A stretch of DNA of 64,000 bases from Mycobacterium haemophilum DSM 44634. Its GTDB lineage: Bacteria; Actinomycetota; Actinomycetes; Mycobacteriales; Mycobacteriaceae. The notes beneath the pieces were generated by a model. That model was not told the DNA's origin, made no database searches, and saw nothing but the letters and a program-made list of their open reading frames with translations. The stretch covers positions 3,332,687 through 3,396,686 of the forward strand of contig NZ_CP011883.2 in NCBI RefSeq assembly GCF_000340435.2. Reading direction: 5' to 3'. Below, piece after piece: positions 52,516-59,715 of the stretch (its first letter is position 1; every line of letters starts with the position of its first letter). The position numbers and the translations under genes are program-made.

Positions 52516-53472
52516 GTGGGCTCACCAGTGGGGGTGCCCGCGGGGGTTAACCTTGGTGACCCACAATTCGCCGCAAGTGTCCACGATGGCGTAACCCGAA
52601 TCGAAGAGCTAATCAGCAGCGAGCTCTCCCAAGACGACCAGATAATCCGCGACGCGGCACCGCATTATTTCGAAACCGACGGCACACCATTCCGGCCCCT
52701 TTTCACGGTGCTTGCGGCACAACTTGGCCCGGATCCCGATGCGTGGCAAGTCACGGTCGCGGGGGCGGCCATCGAAATGATGCACCGGGCGATGCTTCAT
52801 CACAACGACGTCGCGGAAACGGCGACGGTGCGCGGTGGAACATCCAGCGCGAACACCCGCTGGAATAACAACATCGCAATCCTCGCGGGTGACTACCGGT
52901 TTGCGACGGCCTCGCAGCTAGGCTCGCGGCTGGGCCCGCGGGGGTTTCTCCTGATCGCCGAGACATTCGCCGAGCTGGTCACCGGGCACATGCGCGAGAC
53001 CCGCGGAACAGCCGACCATGTTGATCCGATGGACCACTACCTGCAGTGCGTGCGCGAGAAGACCGGATCGCTGGTCGCGGCCTCCGCGCAGTTGGGAGTA
53101 ACCTTTTCCGGCGCAAGTGACGAGGTGGCCAATTGTCTGTCGCGGATAGGCCGCCTGGTCGGCACCGCCTGTCATATCTCCGACGACATTGTCGCCATCG
53201 CCAGCAACTCCGACCAACCCAGCGGGTTAACGGCCACCGACGTAGGCGCAGGTCGCCCAGCGCCGCCCATGCGCAAGTCGCTGGGCAACCCCAACAACAG
53301 CATCGCCGAAGTCTTTGCATTGCTGCGAACCGCAGCGGGATTGGTTAAGGCGAAGGAAATCGTCGGCACCTACGCAGCACAAGCGCGCGACGAGCTTGCC
53401 TGCCTACCTGACTGCGCGGCTCGCCGGGCACTGTTGGCACTGGTCAATTCCACGGTCTCCCGCCACGACTAG
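52516..53472 (+). CDS. grcC2: Polyprenyl synthase-like protein GrcC2, catalytic motifs degenerate
   Basis: A 318-residue protein with the trans-prenyltransferase fold (FRPLFTVLAAQLG; AILAGDYRFATASQL; MRETRGTADHVD; VREKTGSLVAASAQLG). The first Asp-rich motif DDxxD is NDVAE (residues 97-101) and the second is DDIVA (223-227). Both have lost key Mg/diphosphate-binding Asp residues, so chain elongation is doubtful. H37Rv GrcC2 is also degenerate, from memory. The 3' end is duplicated at 55037-55146. Confidence 0.9.
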   Translation: MGSPVGVPAGVNLGDPQFAASVHDGVTRIEELISSELSQDDQIIRDAAPHYFETDGTPFRPLFTVLAAQLGPDPDAWQVTVAGAAIEMMHRAMLHHNDVAETATVRGGTSSANTRWNNNIAILAGDYRFATASQLGSRLGPRGFLLIAETFAELVTGHMRETRGTADHVDPMDHYLQCVREKTGSLVAASAQLGVTFSGASDEVANCLSRIGRLVGTACHISDDIVAIASNSDQPSGLTATDVGAGRPAPPMRKSLGNPNNSIAEVFALLRTAAGLVKAKEIVGTYAAQARDELACLPDCAARRALLALVNSTVSRHD

Positions 53473-53517
53473 GAGTGCGCCGCAGCCATCATTCGCTTGA
53501 CGGGGTGGTACAAGGGA
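53408..53517. repeat. Direct repeat at the grcC2 3' end (left)
   Basis: 110 bases spanning the last 21 codons and stop of grcC2 and its flank. It recurs at 55037-55146 in the same direction with 7 mismatches. The two copies enclose a 1.5-kb insertion with integrase fragments, so they look like attL and attR of a decayed integrative element. Confidence 0.92.
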
Positions 53518-53548
53518 GCATTGCTGGCCGGTTCAATGATGCGCGCCG

Positions 53549-53600
53549 CCAACGGTCAGAACTCAAACACCGCCAACACCAAATCCAACAAGAGAATTAG
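53549..53600. repeat. Copy of the esxM leader sequence
   Basis: CCGCCAACGGTCAGAACTCA and AAATCCAACAAGAGAATTAG match the distal end of the esxM leaders at about 20640-20690 and 25548-25598. It sits just downstream of the PPE-like gene at 53633, as it does downstream of PPE-like gene C. This shows that the same cassette once inserted here. Confidence 0.8.
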
Positions 53601-53632
53601 ATTTGTATTGTACTATTATATTTTCGGTGGCA

Positions 53633-54226
53633 TCAAAGCCGTCGAAGGGATTTTATTATTATATTTTCACCGTCATCAAAGCCGCCGAAAGGGTTGGAGA
53701 TCACCACCGGCACCGGCATAATCTTTGCTTCTTCAACCAGCCTCATAATATCGAAGGCAACAAACTGATAGATATTCATCGCTTCCGCATTCTGGGCCCA
53801 CATCTCTTGGTACGCCCGGTCCAGCTCCATGATTTTGGTGGTGAATTGCCCCAAAAGGTTGGTTGTTTTCATGGTTAAGGCAGCCGCGCGATTCGCCACT
53901 ATCGAAGCTGTCGGCACCATCAAGTTGACCGTCGTTTCGTAGGCCGACGCCGCTTGATTGAGATACTCTGCGGTCACACTGGCCGTATAGGCGTGTTTAT
54001 ACAGCCAGGTATAGTACCGTCCTGCCGCTGCTATAAAATTGCCCGCTGCCCCACCTTTAAACAAGTCTTCCGTCTCGATAACTTGATTTCGCCACTGCTC
54101 TGCCTCAGAACGCAACTCGTCCGCCAGACTGGCCCATGTTGCTGCAGCGATCCGTATCGGCTTAGAACCCGGACCGCGAATATTACTAACGTTGATCTCG
54201 GGTGGTAATGCGTTAAAATTTGGCAC
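53633..54226 (-). CDS. Short stand-alone PPE-domain protein (copy D)
   Basis: A 197-residue PPE-like protein nearly superimposable on copies A and C (FNALPPEINVSNIRGPGSKP; FKGGAAGNFIAAAGRYYTWL; NLLGQFTTKIMELDRAYQEM). It lacks any C-terminal domain beyond about 20 variable residues (GGFDDGENIIIKSLRRL). The GTG start is at 54226 with the conserved leader upstream. No PE-like partner is adjacent, so secretion would need a partner encoded elsewhere, such as the PE-like genes at 22-27 kb. Confidence 0.85.
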   Translation of the reverse strand: MPNFNALPPEINVSNIRGPGSKPIRIAAATWASLADELRSEAEQWRNQVIETEDLFKGGAAGNFIAAAGRYYTWLYKHAYTASVTAEYLNQAASAYETTVNLMVPTASIVANRAAALTMKTTNLLGQFTTKIMELDRAYQEMWAQNAEAMNIYQFVAFDIMRLVEEAKIMPVPVVISNPFGGFDDGENIIIKSLRRL

Positions 54227-54288
54227 CTCGGTTACATTCTCCTCAACACTACAGTCAACATATCGCTGGCAGATCTATCGGCCAGTAG
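54227..54288 (-). promoter_or_regulatory. Conserved leader of PPE-like gene D
   Basis: It contains CAACATATCGCTGGCAGATC and a GAGGAGAATG Shine-Dalgarno, as before the PPE-like genes at 22053 and 26167, 28-32 kb away. A CTTAGTTATGTGAACGT block is near 54351, as before the PE-like genes. Confidence 0.6.
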
Positions 54289-54432
54289 CAATCTTCTATT
54301 ATTTCTATGTTGTCTTGATTTAGTTGAGTCACTAGCACTTTCTTCAAGCACTTAGTTATGTGAACGTGTACCACGCACTTGACACGTGTCAACTACACTA
54401 GCATCTCAGCACCTTTACCACAAAATCAATGG

Positions 54433-54690
54433 TTATGTCGCCGGGGTATCTGGGGGCCGGGTCCAGTACGTACTGATAGCGGGCGAAGATCCGTACCGCG
54501 TCCATCCGGCGGACAACCAGAGCGTCACTGACGGGAACCTTGATCCCGCCGTGGCCCATTGATCGCGAGGTCGTTCTGAACGCCGGTGACTCTGCGTTCT
54601 TCGCAGAACGCGACGAAGCTCCACAGCAGCTTATTCAGGCCTTCGACTTTGAAACCCACCGCCCGGCGCGTGGCGAGTAGTCGGTGACGT
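54433..54690 (-). pseudogene. Tyrosine recombinase N-terminal fragment
   Basis: Minus strand: LATRRAVGFKVEGLNKLLWS, then FVAFCEERRVTGVQNDLAIN resembles the SAM-like N-terminal domain of phage-type integrases (typical FLATRRALGFKL, DFVAFLE). Frames break after NGP and a later piece gives the R/Y-rich end of that domain. No catalytic domain follows in frame. Confidence 0.6.
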
Positions 54691-54719
54691 TCTCGCACAA
54701 CGTGTTCATGATCGAGTCC

Positions 54720-54960
54720 CCGGCTAGAGCCGCATCACGTTCCGGGCACCGTCATCGGCCCCAGCCGGTGCGGTTCCCGGCCACGACCGGGCCAGCGGAT
54801 GCAGAGCACCATCATCGACCTTCGCGTCGATCGCGGTGGACATCGCGCTGCGGTGGCGCAGCACCTGACCCACCTCAGACAACGACGCCCGGCCTACAGC
54901 ATCGAAGAAGCCAGTGTGTGACGCAGACGATGTGCACCGATCCGGTCCGGCCCGGCATCG
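54720..54960 (-). pseudogene. Tyrosine recombinase C-terminal fragment
   Basis: Minus strand: RIGAHRLRHTLASSML and, in a shifted frame, ASLSEVGQVLRHRSAMSTAI with DAKVDDGAL match the catalytic HxLRHT and LRHRS-x-x-T-x-I-Y segment of tyrosine recombinases. The catalytic Tyr position reads Asp (IDAKVD for IYAKVD). It lies directly upstream of the N-terminal fragment, suggesting two tandem recombinase genes originally. Confidence 0.7.
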
Positions 54961-55036
54961 CAGCGGGCACTGCCGACATTATGGCCAATCACCCCCGCCG
55001 ACAGCGGCCTGCCGGACGGTCGGACCGTGGTGATAT

Positions 55037-55146
55037 CTGACTGCGCGGCTCGCCGGGCACCGTTGGCACTGGTCAATTCCACGGTCTCCCGCCACGACTA
55101 GGAGCGCGCCGCAGCCATCACCTGCTTGACGGGGCGGTTCAAGGGA
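55037..55146. repeat. Direct repeat of the grcC2 3' end (right)
   Basis: Partner of 53408-53517 with about 94% identity. It ends one base before the stop codon of the UbiA gene at 55147, so the foreign gene block begins exactly at this repeat. Confidence 0.92.
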
Positions 55147-56040
55147 CTACTTAATCAGAACGAAAGTTATGATGATGAGCAATTGAGCCAGCGGATAATA
55201 ACTTGCACTGTCGAACAGTTTCGCGGCTCGTCTCCCCTCGCCACTACGGCGGAGTTGCCAAGCCGGTATGAGAAGCAAATAGACACCGGCCGCGGCGCTT
55301 GCCAACAGGTACGGGATACCGAGATTGAGCGGGGAAACGAATGGCATGAATAGGCTGGTGAGGACTGTGGCTCCCAATGCGAGCAGGACGATGTTACCCG
55401 CTGTGTGCGTGCCAAGTTCTAGAGGAATGGTCTTGGCCTTGACACGTCCGTCTTCCACGGTGTCGTTCCAGTCGGCCGGTACGTTTTGTCCGCCGATCTC
55501 CCAGCAGAAGACCCAGGCCAGCACCAATAAGACCAAGGCAGCAGAGGGGTTACGTTCTACAACGAAGATGGCGCAAACAGGCCCGCTGGATTTGACCAAG
55601 CCACTGACGACGGTTCTCCAGTAAGTGACTTTGAGTAGAAGCACATAGACAGCTTCCAAAATGGCCGCTGCTATAAGGATCACCACAATGACAGGGTTAA
55701 GGAAATAGGAGCCGATGAGAGCAGCAACAAACCACAGCGCAAACCACAGGATTCCACTTCGATAACTCAGCGCCTGCCGCGCTAACGGATAGCGCAGCTC
55801 CGAAGCCTCGACGGAATAACCTGCATTGATGCCGCCTGCAAATTTCTCCTCATCTACGGCTTTGCCAACTAGGTCATTCAATGCGTAAATCGCTGTATAT
55901 GCGGCAAAGCCCGTGAAGACCGAAAGCAGAATGACCCGCCACGGAGGGAAGCTCCCCAGCGCAAGCCCGGCGCAAAATGCGGGAGTGGCGAGATCCAGAA
56001 CGCCATGAGTGGTCCGGGAAAGGGCCAAGAAACGTTTCAT
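55147..56040 (-). CDS. UbiA-family prenyltransferase (EboC-like)
   Basis: A 297-residue integral membrane enzyme with about eight hydrophobic helices. The two Asp-rich motifs of UbiA enzymes are present: NDLVGKAVD (N55, D56, D63) and VPADWNDTVEDGRVKAKTIP (D190, D193, D197). It should transfer a prenyl chain from a polyprenyl diphosphate to an acceptor, probably the product of the neighbouring cyclase, in the membrane. It is the last gene of the block, 23 bases after the UbiG-like gene. UbiA enzymes are the EboC component of ebo operons. Mycobacteria have their own DprE-pathway UbiA and MenA, which this does not look like. Confidence 0.88.
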   Translation of the reverse strand: MKRFLALSRTTHGVLDLATPAFCAGLALGSFPPWRVILLSVFTGFAAYTAIYALNDLVGKAVDEEKFAGGINAGYSVEASELRYPLARQALSYRSGILWFALWFVAALIGSYFLNPVIVVILIAAAILEAVYVLLLKVTYWRTVVSGLVKSSGPVCAIFVVERNPSAALVLLVLAWVFCWEIGGQNVPADWNDTVEDGRVKAKTIPLELGTHTAGNIVLLALGATVLTSLFMPFVSPLNLGIPYLLASAAAGVYLLLIPAWQLRRSGEGRRAAKLFDSASYYPLAQLLIIITFVLIK

Positions 56041-56063
56041 CTCCGTGACTCCGCTTTGAATTC

Positions 56064-56777
56064 TTAGCTCTTCTTGCTGAAATGCGCCATGTAGTTGACA
56101 TCCACAATATCTGCGGCGACTTTAAACTTCTTGGTGAATGGATTGTAAATCAAGCTAGCGAACCTCACAAAATCCAGGCCGCTGGCCCGACTCCATGCTA
56201 TCAATTCGCCCGGCCGGATCAATTTGCTATACGCGTGCGTGCCACGTGGCAACAGACGCAGCACATATTCGCCCCCGATGATGGCAAACAGGAATGCCTT
56301 CCGTGTGCGGTTGATCGTAGAAAAGAAGGCGTGTCCCCCAGGTTTCAGGGCTTCTGCGCATGCCGCGACGATCTGCTGCGGCTCCGGCACGTGTTCGAGC
56401 ATTTCCATACAGGTGACGACGTCAAACCGTTCTGCGTTTTTCGCTGCGATCGCTTCGACGCTCTCATACAAGTATTCGATCTTTAATTTTTCTCTTCGAG
56501 CGTGATCGCGTGCGGCTTCCAGTGACTGCAGTGATAAGTCTATGCCGGTCACACGCGCGCCGGCTTTAGCTAACGTTTCCGACAAGATTCCACCACCGCA
56601 TCCTACATCCAGAACTTTTGCGTTTTGAACAGCGAGTTTCTCCATGATGAATTTGGTGCGCAAGGGATTCACGGCATGAAGCGCCCCCATTTCGCCCTTC
56701 TGGTCCCACCAGGTCTGTGATACTTTGTCAAATTTCTCAATCTCGTTTCCATCTACATTATCAAAAGTTGTCATCAT
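56064..56777 (-). CDS. UbiG-type SAM-dependent O-methyltransferase
   Basis: A 237-residue protein with the full UbiG pattern: TWWDQKGEMGALHAVNPLR, the SAM motif VLDVGCGGGILSE (residues 55-67), EMLEHVPEPQQIV, FFSTINRTRKAF and GTHAYSKLIRPGEL. UbiG methylates catechol-type hydroxyls in ubiquinone synthesis, but mycobacteria use menaquinone, so the substrate here must differ. The start ATGATG overlaps the cyclase stop (ATGA at 56774-56777). It lies between the cyclase and the prenyltransferase genes. Confidence 0.88.
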   Translation of the reverse strand: MMTTFDNVDGNEIEKFDKVSQTWWDQKGEMGALHAVNPLRTKFIMEKLAVQNAKVLDVGCGGGILSETLAKAGARVTGIDLSLQSLEAARDHARREKLKIEYLYESVEAIAAKNAERFDVVTCMEMLEHVPEPQQIVAACAEALKPGGHAFFSTINRTRKAFLFAIIGGEYVLRLLPRGTHAYSKLIRPGELIAWSRASGLDFVRFASLIYNPFTKKFKVAADIVDVNYMAHFSKKS

Positions 56778-57901
56778 CCAAGGACCATCCAATCCTCAAG
56801 TGCTTTAGTCGCGTTCGATATTTCGTCATACGAAATATCGTTCAGGAAGATACAGCTTCCGATTCCTTGCGGCATGGGTACGCGTTGCAACCCGTTACGG
56901 TGATAGACGCGCTCCTGTAACGAGCCCCAGAGCAGATGCGGCTCCAAGAGTGACATATCCAACCCGACAGTGAGTTTTTCAACCAGGTCGAAAATCCGGC
57001 TCGTTTCCTCATCGGCTAGCAGATTCCGTGAGCGGGCGATCAAGACCGAAAGGAGGACGTCGAGCAACACCGCCTCACCATGTAAAAGGTCCGATGCGTG
57101 GTGGGTTTCCAATCCGTAACTAAAGGTATGACCGAAATCCATTTTGCGGTCGAGGTCTACCTCGTAGAGATTGGGCTCTAGTTCCGCAAGCATCCCTGCG
57201 ACCGCACGGTCCAGGATCTCACAGCCTTCATCGTTTTGCAGATGAACGTCGACACTTTCAGGTCCGTGGGCTTCCAATAAATGGAATAAACCCGCATCTG
57301 CGATCACCGCCAACTTGATAATCTCGCAGACACCATTCAGGATGTGACGACGCGGCAGCGTACGCAGGAAGGATTTATCGAGCAGCACTTTTTGTGGAGG
57401 CTGGAAGGCGCCGAGGCGGTTCTTGTTTCCATTGAAGTTGATGCCGTTCTTGATGCCTACGGATCCATCGACATACCCCATCAATGTGGTAGGCACTTTA
57501 ATATGCGGCACGCCGCGCCGATAGGTGCTTGCCACGAAAGCGACCACATCGGTCAATACGCCGCCGCCAATGGCGATGATCGGTTCGTCCCGGCGATGGA
57601 TGGGGAAGGCATCTAGTTCGCGAACAATCGAGAAATAATATTCAGCAGTCTTATTCTCTTCGCCACCGGGGAATACAACGATCTTAGCCTTGATCCCATG
57701 TCGAGTGAAATAACTTCGCATTTCATCGCCATAGTGCCGATCCACGTTTTCATCAACGACCACGAAGCGACAACCATTTTTGACCTTCCCCGACGATAGC
57801 AAAGCCGTACTTTCCGGAACGAAGAGGTTCGGCGCGTTGACAACTTCGTATTCGATTACGGACGCGTACTTGACGCGCCTAGTGGACAGGATATCGGTCA
57901 T
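56774..57901 (-). CDS. Sugar-phosphate cyclase of the DHQS superfamily (EboD-like, EEVS-like)
   Basis: A 375-residue NAD- and metal-dependent cyclase. The NAD motif is GGGVLTDVVAF (112-122), followed by STYRRGVPHIKVPTTLMGYV and KNGINFNGNKNRLGAF (151-166). The metal ligands are likely E193, H258 (MDFGHTF) and H274 (LLHGEAV). The NFNGxKNRLG form is that of sedoheptulose-7-phosphate cyclases (2-epi-5-epi-valiolone synthase type) rather than AroB (VNxxxGKNxIGAF). So the product is probably a C7 cyclitol or a related ring. It overlaps both neighbours by 4 bases. EboD of ebo operons belongs to the same superfamily. Confidence 0.85.
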   Translation of the reverse strand: MTDILSTRRVKYASVIEYEVVNAPNLFVPESTALLSSGKVKNGCRFVVVDENVDRHYGDEMRSYFTRHGIKAKIVVFPGGEENKTAEYYFSIVRELDAFPIHRRDEPIIAIGGGVLTDVVAFVASTYRRGVPHIKVPTTLMGYVDGSVGIKNGINFNGNKNRLGAFQPPQKVLLDKSFLRTLPRRHILNGVCEIIKLAVIADAGLFHLLEAHGPESVDVHLQNDEGCEILDRAVAGMLAELEPNLYEVDLDRKMDFGHTFSYGLETHHASDLLHGEAVLLDVLLSVLIARSRNLLADEETSRIFDLVEKLTVGLDMSLLEPHLLWGSLQERVYHRNGLQRVPMPQGIGSCIFLNDISYDEISNATKALEDWMVLG

Positions 57902-58377
57902 ACCACCCGCCGCCAGTTAGCTCGCGCATCCAGCACCTTTTTGGCGACGGCTTGGGCAAGTTCCACACTGTGATTTTCGGCGTTGCCACACTGCTGGATG
58001 TTGGCGTAGGGCACTTCACTAGCCACCAGTACATCGTTGAGGATGGCTTCATAGGTGTTGCAGATCGTTTCGACATTGCCTTCGTTATGAAGGACCAGAT
58101 AAAAGCCAGTTTGGCATCCCATCAAGCCTACAGATAGAAAATTCCGTGGTAAGTATTTGAGAAAGCCATAGAGCAGGAAATGCTCGAGGGAATGCATTTC
58201 CGTTGACGATAGAAATTCGACATTCGGTTGATTGATACGCAGGTCGACACAATAGACTACGTCCCCTTTGGGTCCCTCATTTGCGGAGCGTAGTTTGACA
58301 TGCGGCGCCTTCAATAATCGGTGATCGAGTTCGCCAACCGTCTCGGCCTCCCAGCCGAGCTGCTCCAGGTCAATCAT
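57898..58377 (-). CDS. LuxS homologue (S-ribosylhomocysteine lyase fold)
   Basis: A 159-residue LuxS-type protein. The metal site is complete: MHSLEHF gives H62, E65 and H66, and QQCGNAENHSVELAQ gives C130. GCQTGFYL holds the catalytic Cys (C88), with Gln for the usual Arg next to it. VDLRINQPN matches the substrate-binding DLRF strand. LuxS cleaves S-ribosylhomocysteine to homocysteine and DPD, the AI-2 precursor. Mycobacteria normally recycle SAH with SahH and lack LuxS. Here it is coupled by ATGA overlap to the cyclase gene, so a recruited role on a ketose-type substrate is also possible. Confidence 0.87.
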   Translation of the reverse strand: MIDLEQLGWEAETVGELDHRLLKAPHVKLRSANEGPKGDVVYCVDLRINQPNVEFLSSTEMHSLEHFLLYGFLKYLPRNFLSVGLMGCQTGFYLVLHNEGNVETICNTYEAILNDVLVASEVPYANIQQCGNAENHSVELAQAVAKKVLDARANWRRVV

Positions 58378-58414
58378 AAAAACTCCTGTAGTTCTTTAGC
58401 CAAAGCAATTATTT

Positions 58415-59656
58415 CTACAAAAACTGCGATAGATGCTTAAAGCTATCGTTCATCGCCTTCTCCCACGACGCAACGTGATGATATAGCTCCACCGACGCAT
58501 AACCGGAGAAACCGTTATCTGTCAGCGCCTTGAAACCGGAGGCAAAGTCCATCGTCCCTTCGCCAGGAACCTCATGGAAGTGAGCGATACCAGTCAAGGT
58601 ATTTGCGACCATCTTGTCCATCAACAACTTGCCCTGTGTGTCCCTTGTGGTCCGTAAGTAAAGGATGATCGGTCGCGCCCTTTCGAGTACGTCGTAGCTC
58701 AGCCCAGGAACGGAAATGAGGTACGTAAAAATCTCATCGTCATGCGGCGAGGCGCTTGCATCGAGTTTTCCATAGTTCACCAGAGTGAGTTTCTTCGTAA
58801 TGTTCACAGAGTCTAAGAGATCTTGAAGCCGTTTTTCCTGCGCTTTCGACGGTGCTTGATCGCAAAAATATATCGGACGGTCGGCATCCACGAGAAGATA
58901 ATCCGCAAATTCAGGAAAGTAGACCAGGTAGTTGGCGAAATCGAGATCGAGCTTCATATCATCCGTCGGTTTCAGGATCTTCAGGTTATAACCACGCTGC
59001 GCGTCGGACACATGAAGGAAGCGGGTATAGGGCGCGACCTTTGCCAACGCGCCGACATAATCCTTATCTGAGCAATACAAGTGACACATATCCACATGCA
59101 ATTGAAATTTGGGTGAATTCACTTCATTGATCAGGCTCAGTCCCTGTTCTATCGTTTCGATGAACATGCCCGGTTCCGGTTCGATCAACAGGGTGATGTC
59201 TTCACCGTCGTGCACACTCGCCAGGCATTGATGGATGCTGTCTACCAGCAGTTCACGCGGGTTGGCCGACGGATTCATCACATGCTCGTCGCGGATAAAT
59301 CCGCTTCCAAAAGTCACCAGAGGAACATCCAGCTTGCGAGCGAGGTCGATGCCGCGGCGGATCAGGTCAATGCGGCGTTTCCGGCCCGCCAGATCGGGAC
59401 TCATCAGGGATGGTTCGTGGGGACGGGACGGGCTGAAGAAATGGGAAGCCGTTGCCACGCAAGCGGCTTTGGTCTGCACGGAGGACAGTCGCTTCTTGAT
59501 CTCGCCAACGTATTCATCGGTCAGGTTGAACGGGTTGAAGTGGTCTCGGTGAAAAGCTAGCTCGATTCCGGGGTATCCGGACTTGTCTACTTCGGTAATG
59601 GAATCCAGGAAGTCAATGTTGGTTAACCCGAAGGTACTGTAGCTGAGTTCAATCAT
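58415..59656 (-). CDS. Xylose-isomerase-like TIM barrel protein (EboE-like)
   Basis: A 413-residue sugar phosphate isomerase/epimerase-type (AP endonuclease family 2) protein. Likely metal ligands: E159 in LLIEPEPGMFIET, D189 and H192 in LHVDMCHLY, H215 in LHVSDAQRG and a C-terminal Glu in YASVELYHH. About 130 residues (about 225-360) are inserted between the seventh strand and the last one (IAHFHEVPGEGTMDFASGFK), which is longer than common family members of 270-300. EboE of ebo operons is of this family. It starts the five-gene group, 59 bases after the AttH-like gene. Confidence 0.82.
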   Translation of the reverse strand: MIELSYSTFGLTNIDFLDSITEVDKSGYPGIELAFHRDHFNPFNLTDEYVGEIKKRLSSVQTKAACVATASHFFSPSRPHEPSLMSPDLAGRKRRIDLIRRGIDLARKLDVPLVTFGSGFIRDEHVMNPSANPRELLVDSIHQCLASVHDGEDITLLIEPEPGMFIETIEQGLSLINEVNSPKFQLHVDMCHLYCSDKDYVGALAKVAPYTRFLHVSDAQRGYNLKILKPTDDMKLDLDFANYLVYFPEFADYLLVDADRPIYFCDQAPSKAQEKRLQDLLDSVNITKKLTLVNYGKLDASASPHDDEIFTYLISVPGLSYDVLERARPIILYLRTTRDTQGKLLMDKMVANTLTGIAHFHEVPGEGTMDFASGFKALTDNGFSGYASVELYHHVASWEKAMNDSFKHLSQFL

Positions 59657-59715
59657 TGTCCTCGCTCCACAAGTCGATTATGCGTGTGACCAAGATAAGG
59701 GCTCTTGCCCGAACT

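Noticed and set aside
54684..55040. 118-codon plus-strand frame between the PPE-like gene and the UbiA gene
   Set aside because: The minus strand carries tyrosine-recombinase motifs; the plus frame is their shadow.
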